Positions 1 to 12,239 of a DNA stretch of 64,000 bases are shown here, piece after piece. Position 1 is the stretch's first letter. Every line of letters starts with the position of its first letter. Source of the DNA: Linanthus parryae (Eukaryota > Streptophyta > Magnoliopsida > Ericales > Polemoniaceae); contig JALGPY010000003.1 of NCBI GenBank assembly GCA_023055425.1, positions 67,626,991 through 67,690,990 of the forward strand, written 5' to 3'. A program made the position numbers and the translations under genes. Under the pieces are notes generated by a model. The model was not told the DNA's origin and ran no database searches. It worked only from the letters and a program-made list of their open reading frames with translations.

Positions 1-2822
1 TTGGGAATGGAGCAAAGGTTGCTGCGTTGGCCATAGGCGTGTGCGAGCTATCTCTGCCTTCAGGATTAGTTTTAGAATTAAATAATTGCTATTTTTTGCC
101 TGCTATGAGCAGAAACATTATTTCTATTTCTTGTTTGGACAAGGAAGGTTTTATTATTTCAATAAAAAACAATTGTTGTTCCTTTTATTTGAATAATATT
201 CACTATTTTAGTGCGCAATTATTTAATGGACTTTATGTCCTTGATCTAAGCAATCCTGTCTACAACATTAATACCAAGCGGATTAAAATAAATGATTTAA
301 ATCCTTCTTATTTATGGCATTGTCGTTTAGGCCATATAAATGAGAAACGTGTATCTAGACTCCATAAGGATGGATTACTAGACTCATTTGATTTTGAATC
401 ATATGAGACATGTGAGGCTTGTTTATTGGGAAAAATGACAAAGTCCCCTTTCAATAAGAAAGGTGAGAGGACTAGTGAGCAATTGGCGCTCATACATACC
501 GATGTGTGTGGGCCATTTGCCACGCCTGCCAGGGGTGGTTATGTCTACTTCATTACATTTACTGATGATTACAGTAGATATGGATTTGTGTACCTTATGA
601 GGGCAAAATCTGAATCCTTTGAAGTGTTCAAAGAATTCAAAAATGAAGTAGAGAAGCAACTTGGCAAAAGTATCAAGGCTCTACGATCGGATCGTGGAGG
701 AGAATACTTGAGCCAAGAGTTTGACGACCATCTTAGAGAGTGTGGGATCGTGTCCCAACTCACTCCACCCGGAACGCCACAATGGAATGGCGTGTCCGAG
801 AGGAGGAATCGAACCCTATTGGATATGGTTCGGTCTATGATGTGTCAAACCGATCTTCCATTATCGTTTTGGGGCTACGCTCTATTAAGTGCAGCTTTCA
901 CCATTAACCGTGTTCCATCTAAATCAGTCATTAAGACACCATATGAGATGTGGAGTGGGAGGCGTCCCACACTGTCGTTCATGAGGATTTGGGGCTGCGA
1001 TGTCTATGTAAAGCGTTTACAATCAGATAAGCTAGGGCCTAAATCGGATAAGTGTAAATTTGTGGGGTATCCTAAGGAAACTAAGGGATACTACTTCTAC
1101 AATCCAACCGAAAACAAAGTGTTTGTTGCTCGGACCGGCGTGTTTCTAGAAAGAGAGTTTGTCTCTAAAGAAGCAAGTGGGAGGAATGTAGAACTCGAAG
1201 AGGTTCAAGAACCACAAATCACTGAACCGATTATGGAACATGAACAGGAACCACAAGCGGTTGTGGAGCCACCTGTTCAGGTAACACAAGAGCTTCGTAG
1301 ATCTAGTAGAGTGCGCCAGGAACCCGAGAGGTACGGACTTATCGTAACTGATTCCGGTGACACGATGCTCATAGATGATGAGCCTACTACCTATGAGGAG
1401 GCCATGAGTGGCCCAGACTCTCGGAAGTGGCTGGAAGCCATGAGATCCGAGATGGAATCCATGTATACCAACAAAGTATGGACTTTGGTGGAACCACCCG
1501 ATGGGGCGCGGCCCATAGGGTGCAAGTGGGTCTTCAAGAAGAAGATCGACATGGATGGTAATGTGATTACCTATAAGGGCCGATTGGTGGCTAAAGGATT
1601 CAGACAGATTCATGGTATTGACTATGATGAAACCTTTTCACCAGTCGCTATGACCAAATCCATCCGAATCCTACTTGCGATTGCAGCATACTACGACTAT
1701 GAGATTTGGCAGATGGATGTCAAAACAGCATTCCTTTATGGGAATCTCCTCGAGGACGTGTATATGATACAGCCGGAGGGTTTTGAGGATCCAAAGCAAG
1801 CCAACAAAGTCTGTAAGCTGCAACGATCCATTTATGGATTGAAGCAAGCTTCTAGGAGTTGGAATCGACGTTTTGATGAAGTGGTCAAAGAGTTTGGCTT
1901 CATCAGAAACGAAGATGAGTCTTGTGTCTGCAAGAAGGTTAGTGGGAGCTCTGTAGCTTTTCTGGTCTTGTATGTAGATGACATACTTCTCATTGGAAAC
2001 GACATTCCTATGCTGCAATCTGTGAAAGATTGGCTAGGAAAGTGTTTCTCAATGAAGGACTTAGGGGAAGCAGCATACATACTCGGTATAAAGATCTATA
2101 GAGATAGATCTAAGAGGTTGCTAGGCGTAAGTCAAAGTACATATATTGACAAGGTGTTGAAACGGTTAAACATGCAAGATTCCAAGAAGGGATTCTTGCC
2201 CATGTCACATGGAATCACTCTTTCGAAGAGTGGTTGTCCTTCCAATGGGATTGAGAAGGAACGCATGAGTAGGATTCCCTATGCCTCGGCCATAGGATCT
2301 ATCATGTACGCCATGTTATGTACTAGACCAGATGTGTCATATGCCTTGAGTATGACAAGCAGATACCAATCCAATCCGGGTGAGAGTCACTGGATTGCTG
2401 TCAAGAACATCCTAAAGTACTTGAGAAGAACTAAGGATGCTTTCTTGATGTTTGGCGGCGAGGGAGAGTTGCGTGTAAGGGGTTACACTGATGCAAGCTT
2501 CCAAACTGACAGAGATGACTTTAGATCACAGTCGGGATATGTGTTTTGCCTGAATGGAGCAGCGGTGAGTACATTGCTGCAAATGGCGCAACAAAGGAGG
2601 CTGTTTGGATCAGAAAGTTTGTTTCTGAACTTGGTGTGGTCCCTAGCATTGCGGATCCAGTGGAGTTGTTCTGTGACAACACTGGGGCGATCGTGCAATC
2701 AAAGGAACCAAGATCGCACCAGAAAGTCCAAGCACGTGCTCAGGAAGTTTCATCTGATTCGAGATATTATCGATAGAGGAGACGTTCGGATATGCAAGAT
2801 TCCTACAGATGATAATCTGTGA
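1..2822 (+). pseudogene. Angela/BARE-type Copia A0: protease tail, integrase, RT, broken RNase H
   Basis: The frame is already open at the left edge (GNGAKVAALAIGV...) so the 5' LTR, gag and protease core lie outside the window. Visible in order: GAG-pre-integrase zinc finger (HCRLGHINEKR ... CEACLLGK), integrase core with D (HTDVCGPF), D (RSDRGGEY) and E (NGVSERRNR), a linker, the Copia RT with YVDD at 1971-1982, and RNase H with YTDASF. RNase H is damaged: relative to the sister copy at 29715-30254, a 52-bp segment is missing near 2568 between two TGAG repeats. This removes the EAEY active-site block and shifts the frame, and an extra base near 2730 shifts it again. The frame ends at TGA 2820-2822, where sisters read Ser. 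Integrase and RT look intact, but the element cannot make a normal RNase H. Family assignment is confident; lineage rests on the LTR start TGTYGGAATA-GATGCCCTAGAGG, which resembles the known BARE/Angela start. Confidence 0.9.
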
Positions 2823-2910
2823 GACCCGCTTACGAAGCCTCTCACGCAGTGGAAGCATGAAGGGCACACTAGGAGTATGGGCATACGAGATGCGCCAGAT
2901 TGGCTCTAGT

Positions 2911-2923
2911 GCAAGTGGGAGAC
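2911..2923 (+). other. Polypurine tract of Angela A0
   Basis: GCAAGTGGGAGAC lies directly against the 3' LTR start. The same string occurs at the same place in the other Angela copies (minus strand, 29701-29713 and 12239-12251). In LTR elements this tract primes plus-strand DNA synthesis. Confidence 0.75.
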
Positions 2924-4354
2924 TGTCGGAATAGATGCCCTAGAGGCAATCTAGTTTAGTATGAATTTGTATATGGCTAGAAAATTCATTTATTATTTAT
3001 TGGATATTTAATATAATGAAGTCCTTAGATTTACAATCGTGTTGTTTATCTTAAATATCCCTAGTCAAGTATAATGATTAATGGGACAATCATCTATAGA
3101 CTAGTATGGGGTTGGATTGATATGGAGATATCATGATCCAACACATAGGTGTGCATTACGGAATGTTGCACTGGATTGACCCATCACCGAGAAGGCTACA
3201 TACATGTTATGTTGAGTCACAAGTGCTTCTCGCGGTGCAATGGTATTGTCATCCTTAGACTTGAAGTCACTAGATATTCTAGTTGTGGATCATTGTGATC
3301 TTGGTAGCGTTAAACGCTACACCGTAACTGGGTAGTTATAAAGGCGTGTACTGGATACAATGAGAAGAAAGCTTAGAGATCGTAGTGGACGTAGAGAGGA
3401 TTTGCCCCTCCCACATAACGGGAGTAGATATCCTAGGCCACTCGAGGGATAGTGCTTATAGAATGTCTGGCCAGACTCAAATAAATCAATATATCGATAT
3501 TGACGTTATTTGCACGAATAAGGCTATTCCCATAGATCGAGAAACTATGGATTGGATATACGAGTGTGACTTGTATGTCTCGTGTCCAATCCGGATATTG
3601 AGGCACAGGGATGAGACAATTACTTGTACAAGGTTGTCTAGATGACTATTCTATTAGTTGGCTAGAATGGATGTTTTGCTAGAAACCGCTCCATATTAGC
3701 AAATAGTTGCTACCAACTAGATAGAACCTATGGGGTCACACGCTATATAGAGTTGTACTAGATTTGGGAATTAATTAATTGGATTAATTAATTAGAAGGA
3801 TCACTTTGCAAACCCTTGCAAACTTAGTAGGGACTAATTTGCAAGGAAGGGACTAAATTGAATTCTAGTTGGACTAGAATAAGTCCTTTAGGTAGTTAAC
3901 AAGGAGTTGTTGGACTATATAAAGGACCCTCCTTCCTTCCTTCCTCATAACTTATGCTCATTAGTGAACATAACAAGAGTGGGAGAGAACAAAGGAGAGA
4001 GAGCAAGCAACAAGGAGGCCGAACCCGACCCCTTGTCGCCGCCCTCACCCCGTCGGCCAAAAAGAGGGCTGAAGCCCCTCTTTTGTCTCGTTTTGCGTGA
4101 TTCCTTCACCCTCCTCTTATTCCGGGCTAGCACCAAGGAGTTTGGGAGATCTAGGATCAACTCTAGGCGTGGATCAACTATAGAGAACGTGACACTATTC
4201 GCGTTTGAAGTCATCAAGGAGAACCCAAAGGTGTGTTTATGATTTCTTACCTTCACTATCGTTATGCATCTAGACTTGTGATCCTTGGAGGGTTTTGCAT
4301 GGCTTTTATTTGATTATGCTTCCGTTTGCGCGTTCCATGAATCAAAACCCTACA
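2924..4354 (+). mobile_element. 3' LTR of Angela-type Copia A0
   Basis: A 1431-bp LTR running from TGTCGGAATAGATGCC to AAAACCCTACA, with TG...CA ends. It aligns along its length with the LTRs at 10850-12238, 28276-29700, 35388-36807 (all inverted) and 40119-41510. After it, sequence of an older Angela RT resumes (GAAAGGGCAAG...), so A0 was inserted into A1. The left TSD copy is outside the window. A 111-codon open stretch at 3907-4242 is not kept in the sister LTRs and is not a gene. Confidence 0.92.
3914..3925 (+). promoter_or_regulatory. LTR TATA box of Angela A0
   Basis: ACTATATAAAGG follows GTTGTTGG. The same TATA context is seen inverted in A2 (near 11247), A3 (near 28698 and 35812) and, mutated, in A1 (near 41115). 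It is the likely start region for the element's transcript. Confidence 0.6.
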
Positions 4355-5706
4355 GAAAGGGCAAGACTATAAGAAGTTGCTTGAAGCCATGAGATCCGAA
4401 ATAGAATACATGTATACCAACAAAGTATGGTCTTTGGTGTAACCACCCGAAGGGGCTCGGCCCATAGAGTGCAAGTGGGTCTTCAAGGGTCGATTGGTGG
4501 CAAAAATGGTTTAGACAAATACATGGTATTGACTATGATGAAACCTTTTCTGCAGTCCTAATGACCAATTCCATTCGTATCTTACTTGCTATTGCAGCAT
4601 ATCACGGCTGCGAGATTTGGCAGATGGATGCAAAACAATGTTTCTGTATGGAAACCTCCATGAGGAGGTTTACATGACACAGACAGAGGGTTTTGAGGAT
4701 CGAGAGCATGCGAACAAAGTCTGTAAGTTGCAGCGATCCATTTATGGATTGAAGTAATCTTCTAGGAGTTGGAATCGACATTTTGATGACGTGGTCAAAG
4801 AGTTTGGCTTCATCAAGAACGAAGATGAGCCTTATTTTTACAAGAAGGTTAGTGGGAGTTCTGTTGTGTTTCCAGGTCTTGTATGTGGATGACATATTAC
4901 TCACTTGAAACAACATTCCTACCTTGCAATTTGTGAAAGATTGGCTGGGGAAGTGGTTCGCAATGAAGGACTTATGGGACGCAACTTATATACATGGTGT
5001 CAAGATATATAGAGATAGATCTAGGAAGCTGCTCGGCCTAAGACAAACTACATATATATATAAGGTGTTGAAATAGCTTAACATGCAAGAATCAAAGAAA
5101 GGACTCTTTTCCATGTCTCATGGAATCACCCCTTCGAAGTCTGATTGTCCCTCCAATGAGATTGATAAGCACCGCACGAGTAAGATCCCGTATGCTTCGG
5201 CTTTAGGATCTATCATGTACGCCATTTTGTGTACTAGACCAGATGTGTCGTACGTGTTGAGCATAGCAAGCAGATTCTAGTCCAAAACTGGTGAGAGTGA
5301 ATGGATTGTTGTCAAGAATATCCTTATGTACTTGAGAAGAACTACGGATGCATTCTTGATATTTGGAGGCGAGGAAGAACTCAGTGTAATTGGTTACACT
5401 GATGCGAGCTTCCAAACTGACAAGGACTACTACATATCGCAGTTGGGCTATGTGTTTTTCCTGAATGCAGGAGTTGTGAGCTGGAAGAGTTCCAAGCAAG
5501 AGACATTTGTTGATTCTACAATTGAAGCTGAGTACATTGCTGCGGCTGGTGTAGCAAAGGAAGTTTTTTTATTAGGACGTTCATGGCTGAGCTTGGTGTG
5601 GTTCCTAGCATTATGGATCCCATTGCGTTGTACTATGACAACACTGGGGCGATCACACAAGCCAAGGAACCCAGGTCACACCAGAACTCCAAACATGTAC
5701 TAAGGA
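4355..5706 (+). pseudogene. Old Angela-type Copia A1: RT and RNase H remnant, left piece
   Basis: Starts in the linker/RT at a point matching 1420 of A0 and runs through RT (QMD..KT region, GLK motif) and RNase H (VIGYTDASF at about 5390, STIEAEYIAAAG at about 5515) to the TSD of the next insertion. It holds many stops and frameshifts (for example TAA at 4440-4442, TAA at 4756-4758, TAG at 5278-5280) and is far more diverged than A0, A2 and A3. It is the oldest Angela copy here and hosts the following insertions. The 5' part must lie left of the window, beyond A0. Confidence 0.85.
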
Positions 5707-7140
5707 TGTAATACCCGAGATTTTCCCCTAAAATTATTTTAGTATTTGATGTGACGTATCGTTTTATCATCCGTTACGATTAAAATTTAGTTATTTAGTT
5801 GTATATAAATTATAAGGTTTATAAATCATAACCTATAATTATATATTTATTTAACATATTTATTTTGTTAAGTATAAAATTAAAATGTTCATTTTATATA
5901 AACAATAATTTTATTATTTGTCGTGTATAGCTCGTTATCACGTTTATAAATTTTCGTCGCGTTTAAAACGTTCGCCGCGAGTTAATTTCTGTCGCGCACC
6001 ACTTTTCACGTGTCGAACCACCGCGTGACTTTGCGAATCCGCCACACCATATAATTTTCTCTCTCCTATCACATCCCTCTTCTTTCCCTTCTCCGCTTTG
6101 CTGCATCAGCCACCGACCAGCCGCCTGAGAAAAACCCACGCCCGTACCTCCTCTGCCCTGCAACGACAACGCACGCTGCCTCCTTCACCAGCTAGCTACC
6201 AGCTAGCTTCCCCTCTCAAATCAAATCATCAGCCCTCCATTCATCACCTCCCTCTCTTCTATTTCTCCCCTTCTATCTTCTTCACCTCCATCTCCACGCT
6301 CTGTTTTCTTTGCCGAGACCAACCTAGAGAAATCAGCCCCCTTCACCTCCAATCACCATCACGACACACCACCATCACCACCAGCTCTCTCCCTCCTCGC
6401 TCTCTGCCTCGGTGACAACCCAGAACAGCAGCAGCAGCGCCGGAAGTAGCCCCGACGCCGCCCCTACCACCGAACTTGAATATTCGACCGGCAACAAACC
6501 TGCACCACCGCGCCTACCTCCTTCTCTCCGCCTCTCTGTCGAGCTCCGACGAAGCCCAGCCACCGGATTAAACCGGCGACCAAGACCCAGAAATCTCGAC
6601 GCCCCCATCACCGTCCGAAGCTCCGGCGAATTTCGACCCGGAGCTCCTCTTCACCGATTCGATTGATTTTCCATTCGGGTACTCTCTCCACTCGATCTCA
6701 ATTATATTTGCTTCATCAAAATCATAGCTTTGCATTTCAATTTGATTGTGTTTGTATGTGTTGCCGTGAGAAATCAAGAGGAAGAACGGGGATGTCTCTC
6801 TTGTGTGAACATGAGGGGGGTAATTTTGCTAAATTTGATATTTAAAGGTCATGTTTTGTCACATATTTAAATGTGGTGAGTTGTAATGGGGGTGCTTGTT
6901 GTATTTATGTGTAAACTGCATATACATACATATACTTGTATTTACTATTGTATTTAGATAGTATAAATCTTTATTTAATTTCTGTTATTTTATACACTAA
7001 AATAAATAAGTACAAATAAATATTTTTGTAATATAAAATAAAAAGGAACATTTTTATGAATTAGAAATTGTTTGAAATTATGTATTTACAATTAGTTCTT
7101 AAAAATAAGTTAATAAAATATACTTTTTGTATATGTTTAA

Positions 7141-7195
7141 ATATATATATATATATAAATATATATATATATATTTATATATATATATATATATA
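7141..7195. repeat. (AT)n microsatellite inside the solo LTR
   Basis: About 55 bp of nearly pure AT dinucleotides with a few A or T interruptions. Confidence 0.9.
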
Positions 7196-7939
7196 TTCGA
7201 TAAAGATTATATTGTTGAAACGATGAAATAAATCTAAGTTTCGTTTTAATTGCATTACTAGTAATATTTCAATCAAGTGTACAACTTGATATTATTTTAT
7301 CAACAAGTAAATTAGTTTAATTAGAATATTAAATAGTTTTCCTTCTTAACAATTTACGGTTAGTTTCCTAAAATAAATTTGGAGTTTATAATACGTTGGG
7401 GGTATTTGATTAGGATTTCGCCTTCATATCATATAGGACATATGCATTTTCTATTTGCGATACAAACTCTTTTGTGATAAGGAATTTATGTGTATGATTG
7501 TAGAGCGTGCCTTCGTCGACCTAGTTGAACTGGACGTTGTTTACGAGTAGCGGCTTAGATAGCACTTTTGGCTCTCACGGTGAGTATTCATGCTTAGCGT
7601 TGCGTACTTATCTTCTTTCGTGTCAAATGTGATTTTATTTGAAGTCTCAAAATATACTTAAGATACATGCCTAGTTTTGTGTGCCAATTCCTTTCATGTG
7701 ATACTCGTTTATCTGAAAATAATTGTCGTGCTATATTCCGAAGTTTCTAAACTTGCCGTACTCACTTTTCAATCGTCACTGTATCACTTGTTTTCAAATC
7801 GGAAAACTAATTGTTCAAATATCACTAAGTCAGAATTCATTAATAACGTAAAGTGAAAGAATCGCAAGTACTGGAACCAGTTGGGTCTACGACAGTGCTA
7901 TACGCCTACGTCGTGTTACTTTACTTTACGTTCCGTTAC

Positions 7940-8058
7940 TATCGGGTGATGATTCCCTGGGCCATGTCCCTAAAGAGATATCGGGATAATCCCCTGGGCT
8001 CCAGTCCCTAAACTTATTTCGGGTGATGATTCCCTGGGTTTTAGCCCCTAAAGATATG
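7940..8058 (+). repeat. Three-unit degenerate tandem repeat in the solo LTR
   Basis: Three units of roughly 40 bp share the pattern TCGGG-TRATnnYCCCTGGG followed about 10 bases later by CCCTAAA. Units begin near 7940, 7979 and 8017. Confidence 0.75.
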
Positions 8059-8893
8059 GGACTCCGTGTGCCCCAATTCCTTTCGACGTAGGCTGGAATC
8101 CAGCATTCTAGTACTACCCTTATGACTTACAATTTAAGGGGGTGTCGACACTTAAGGTCGAGTAGTTGGCTTGTATGATGACTAGCGGGATCGGAAACCC
8201 CGATCCACAACGCTTGGCAGAGAGGTCGGGTTATCAGAACCCCCTATAAGCCTGTATGATCTGTTACTATTCACCCTGGTCTCTCCTGGTTACTGCGAGT
8301 TAATAATGCGACATCTTTGTGTCTAAATCTGGAAGCTGTTATTTATAAGTCGTGTTCTGATTAGACATGCAACTTGAGAAAATATCCTTGAAATTGAATT
8401 ACTAAACGTTTGATAGTCTTTCGAAACATTGCGAACTCTGATCTTTATACTTATACTCTGTTACTGTTTAAACTACTTCAAATGTAAACCCTGTAACCTT
8501 TCTTAGCCGTTCTGTTTTACATGCTAAGGTGTATATTCACTCAGTTTTTACTGATACTCGGAAAACAGCGGTCTTGTGTCTTTTAATTCCCCCGCAGGTA
8601 TATGACTGGTTTGCATGGGGTAACGCGCTGGATTCACGATTCGTTCTCACATGCAAACAGTAGTAATTAGTAATTAACCGTAGAGAAAACTTTTGGTGTA
8701 ATATCTCTTTTGCTAGGCTTGTTGTCCTGTTTGGACTCAGCCACAAACAATGTTATCGTGTAAACTTTTAATCAGTAGTTTGGATGTTTCCTTTCACTTT
8801 CTTGTTACTAATACTCCTTATACGAAAGGGTAATTCCCTGTATGGAGGACACTACCCCGATCTCCTGTCCCTCTGGAAATCGGGGGTGTTACA

Positions 8894-8933
8894 AAGGAGA
8901 TTCCATCTTATTCGAGAGATCATTAATAGATGA
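8894..8933 (+). pseudogene. Angela A1 RNase H remnant between two insertions
   Basis: Forty bases (the AAGGA TSD copy, then a match to the sequence encoding FHLIRDII) that continue the A1 frame after the solo LTR. They end in AGATGA (8928-8933), the left TSD copy of SIRE-B. Confidence 0.75.
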
Positions 8934-10168
8934 TGAAAGACAGTAATGTAGGTAGAAATACAGGATCAATACTCTAGAAGGAGGGGGTTGAATAGAGTAT
9001 GGCAAATTTTTCTAAAATAGTGGTTTCAAAAGAATTTTGTGGCAATAAGTGAATATTTCAAGGCCTAGAAATGAATTTCAAGTCCTTAGAATCAAAACAG
9101 ATAGTAGAAAGAATGCTGATAGTTTTCAAGGCCTTGAAATGGCTTTCAAGTCCATGAACTGAAAGCCTGTTTTGTGCAGCAAATAAGCTAAGTATAGAAC
9201 AGTAAGATAAATTCAAGAGACACAGAGATTTATTGAGTTCAGTCCACTTGGACCTATGTATCTACCTCAAGGACTTGATCCCTGCAGGATTTTCAACTCA
9301 ATTCTGATTAATCAAAATCTTTGCCCTAGATCTCAAGCACGGTAAGTTCCCCTACTCTGTTACAGCTTGTGGTTCTCACTAACATATCTAGTACCTTCTC
9401 TAGCTAACTAATTCAACAAAAATTCTCTATTATTCACTTGAAAAACTCACGAGCATAAGATGTAAGAAGTATTAGCTAAATGATATACAAATATAGACCA
9501 GAAAGAAGAACACTGAGAACGGATGAAGCTGTTAAATGTGCAGTGATCTTCTGATGCGTGGAGTGCGTGAAATGAAAACTCCTTATATGTAGCTTGTCAA
9601 TCCTGAGAATAACTGCGTATCTATGAGTTCGTTCTCTTCTTCAATTTCTTCATTCATTCCCTCTTATGCAGCTAGTTTGAATTGCAGATCTTCGGGATCT
9701 TCTAAAAAAAAAAAAAAAAAAACTTCCCTAAAAATTAGCAGCATATCTTGACTTGTCTAACATCTCTTCCCAACGGCTAGTTGCTCAGTATCTTCAAAGA
9801 TATTGATTTGATCATGTAGATGAGTATGTTAGGAAGGTCCAGACATGTTTGCACAATCACATAATCAATCTATCAACCCAATTTTCTTTTCTGCAAGAAC
9901 ACAGTTTAAGAAATAGTCTCTGCAAAATAGGTAACTACTTATCCTTGCAAAAACTTATTCAAAAAAATAGATTAGCCACGGTTTAGAGTATCAACATGGT
10001 TTGTCTTTCATCATAAAATAACACATAATTAAGCATAGGGGATTAGGAGTCAGATTAGTATAAAAATCTCCCCCTAAGTTCATCCTGTATACTTCAGTGT
10101 ATATTTCAAACCTTCGAAAACTGTTTCAAGGCCTTGAAACAGACAAGTTGTTTCATGCCTATGAAACA
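8934..10168 (-). mobile_element. 3' LTR of SIRE-B
   Basis: A 1235-bp LTR from TGAAAGACAG to CTATGAAACA on the + strand, matching 38767-39958 along its length. It contains several copies of the palindrome-like CAAGGCCTTGAAA motif (9125-9140, 10126-10140) and a 19-base A run (9704-9722). Confidence 0.88.
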
Positions 10169-10180
10169 AGCTGAACTGAA

Positions 10181-10200
10181 AATCTCCCCCTTGATGAAAG
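10181..10200 (-). other. Polypurine tract of SIRE-B
   Basis: On the minus strand CTTTCATCAAGGGGGAGATT lies 12 bases upstream of the 3' LTR start. SIRE-C has the same CATCAAGGGGGAGATT at 16065-16082, immediately against its LTR. Confidence 0.7.
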
Positions 10201-10559
10201 ACAAAACCCCAATCATTTTAAGAACTGGGTCTCTACAAAAAAATTTCATTAGAGCATAGCAGAATAACCATGATAATAAACTGTAACACAAAATATCAAA
10301 ACAATAAAACTTATTAAACAATTAAGCCGCAAAAATCCAGCAAATCTTACTGATCTAAACCAGATCTCTAAACCAGCCAAAAAAATACCATAAATAAACA
10401 AATAAACACCTAAATTTCTCCCCTTTTTTACTTTCATCAAAAAATAATGAGAAAATCTTGTATCGAATTTTTTAAAACTTAAAGGAAAATAGTTTTAAAA
10501 TATAATTTTTCAAGACTTTGAAGAGGGATTCAAGGTCTTCAAAATTATAGAAAGAAGAG
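10201..10559. other. SIRE-B region between env-like remnant and polypurine tract
   Basis: AT-rich sequence matching the corresponding 16083-16420 region of SIRE-C in position and composition. Open stretches here carry no recognisable domain. A degenerate CAAGACTTTGA / CAAGGTCTTCAAA motif pair lies at about 10509-10540. Confidence 0.6.
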
Positions 10560-10849
10560 ACAAGAATTAGAGGGTTGGGTCTCCATTTCCCTTTGGCTCG
10601 GCATCTTCTTCTTCATCATCCTCATCATCTTTTTATTCTTCTTCTTGAGCAGTTTCATCACGAGCATTACCAGCCACTTCATCATAAAAAAGGTCTGCCT
10701 TAGTCACTATCTTTGGAATGTTCGCCTTCTTTTTCTTCTACTTAAGATCCTTGATCAACATCCATGACTCTGGACTGTAAGCATCACCTTGTTCCTGTTC
10801 TCCACCACCCTGTTCTTGAACCAATAGTTTCTCTATGTCCACTACCCCT
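10560..10849 (-). pseudogene. SIRE-B env-like ORF, acidic C-terminal remnant
   Basis: On the minus strand this encodes a Glu/Asp-rich tract (the + strand reads CTTCTTCATCATCCTCATC). It corresponds to the acidic tail of the SIRE-C env-like ORF (16421-16700). It is separated from the rest of its ORF (24936-26165) by the Angela A2 insertion starting at 10850. Confidence 0.55.
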
Positions 10850-12238
10850 TGTAGGGTTTGGATCATGGATACGCAGCGGAAAAAGAAAAATTATCCATTC
10901 AACACCCCCCAAGGATCAAAGGAAGAGAGTCATAACGATGGTAAACGAAGAAACAAGTAACACACCTTAGAGATCTCCTGTGATGACTTGTTACGTGAAT
11001 TATGTCACGTCTCTACGGTTGATCCACTCTTAGGGTTGATGTCTAGATCATCTTTCTCCTTTGTGCTAGCTTGGACCGGAGGAAGAGGAAGAAGAAATCA
11101 CGCAACGAGGATCAAAGAGAGGGCTCGACCTCTCTTTGTGGCCGACGGGTCGGTTCGGCCTCCTTGTGTCTTGCTCTCTCTCCTTTGTTTCTCTCCCACT
11201 CAACTTATGTTATGAGCGTTAGTGTGGGAAGGAACCTAGGATCATCCTTTATATAGTCCAACAACTCCTTGTAACCTACCTAAAGGCCCTTCCTAATCCT
11301 ACATGAGTTTTCCTTCCTTGCATATTAGTCCTATTAAGTTTGCAAGGTGTTTCAAAGTGATTCTTCCAATTAATTAACCATATTAATTAATTCCCAAATT
11401 TTGTTCAACCCTATGTAGCGTGTGACCCCATAGGTTCTATCTAGTTGGTAGCAACAATTTGCTAATATGGAGCGGTCTCTAGCAAGACATCCATTCTAGC
11501 CAATTAATAGAATAGTCATCCGACATACCTTGTGCAAGTAATTGTCTCATCCCTTTGTCTCTATATCCGGATTGAACAGGATACATACAATTCACACTCG
11601 TATATCCAACCCATAGTTTCCCGATCCTGAGAATAGCCTTATTCGTGCAAATAACATCAGTATCCCATATTGATTTATTTGAGTCTGGACAGACATTCCA
11701 TAAGAACTATCCCTCGAGTGGCCTCGGATATTTGCTCCCGTTATGTGGGAGGGAAAAATTCTATATACGTCTAATACGATTTTAAGCTTGCTTCTTATTG
11801 TATCTGGTACACGCCTTTATGGCTGCCCAGTTACGGTGTAGCGTTTGACGCTACCAAAATCACAATAATCCACAACTAGATAATCTAGTGACTTCAAGTC
11901 TAAGGATGACAATACCGTTTTCACCACGAGAAGCGCTTGTGACTCAACATAACATGTATGTATCCTTCTCATAGATGGGTCAATCCAGTATGCCATTACC
12001 CCTAATGCATACCCATGTGTTGGATTGTGATATCTCCATATCAATCCAACCCCATACTAGACTATAGATGATTGTCCCATTTAATCATTATAATGGACTA
12101 GGGATATTTAAGATAGACAATACATTTGTAAATATAAGGACTTCATTATATTATATATCTAATAAATAACGCAATGAATATTCTAGACAAAATAAGTTCA
12201 TACTAAACTAGATTGCCTCTAGGGCATCTATTCCAACA
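10850..12238 (-). mobile_element. 3' LTR of Angela A2
   Basis: A 1389-bp LTR, + strand TGTAGGGTTTGGATC ... ATCTATTCCAACA. The polypurine tract is at 12239-12251. It is more diverged from the A3 LTRs than those are from each other. Confidence 0.88.
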
Positions 12239-12239
12239 G

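Larger units (their letters stand above)
5707..8893 (+). mobile_element. 3.2-kb solo LTR, probably Ty3/gypsy chromovirus type
   Basis: It begins TGTAATACCCGAG and ends ATCGGGGGTGTTACA. It is bounded on both sides by AAGGA (5702-5706 and 8894-8898), a clean 5-bp TSD, and the Angela A1 frame continues across it. With no internal region it is a solo LTR of 3187 bp (inference: recombination between two LTRs). The TGTAAYACCC...GGGTGTTACA ends are typical of long plant Ty3 LTRs; the lineage (Tekay/Del-like) is my inference. The pyrimidine-rich then GC-rich block at 6060-6670 gives open frames without recognisable domains. A related LTR lies inverted at 42287-43206. The strand is arbitrary, set by the similarity. 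Confidence 0.82.

Noticed and set aside
3907..4242. Open frame of 111 codons in the Angela A0 LTR, just after the TATA box
   Set aside because: Sister LTRs break or change the frame and its length; no domain. It is GC-rich leader sequence of the LTR.
6098..6666. Overlapping open frames in the solo LTR, rich in Pro/Ser/Arg
   Set aside because: Low-complexity translation of a GC- and pyrimidine-rich block on both strands; no recognisable domain.
10106..10440. Small hydrophobic minus-strand frames (71 and 63 codons)
   Set aside because: They lie in the polypurine tract and 3' untranslated part of SIRE-B; AT-rich chance frames.
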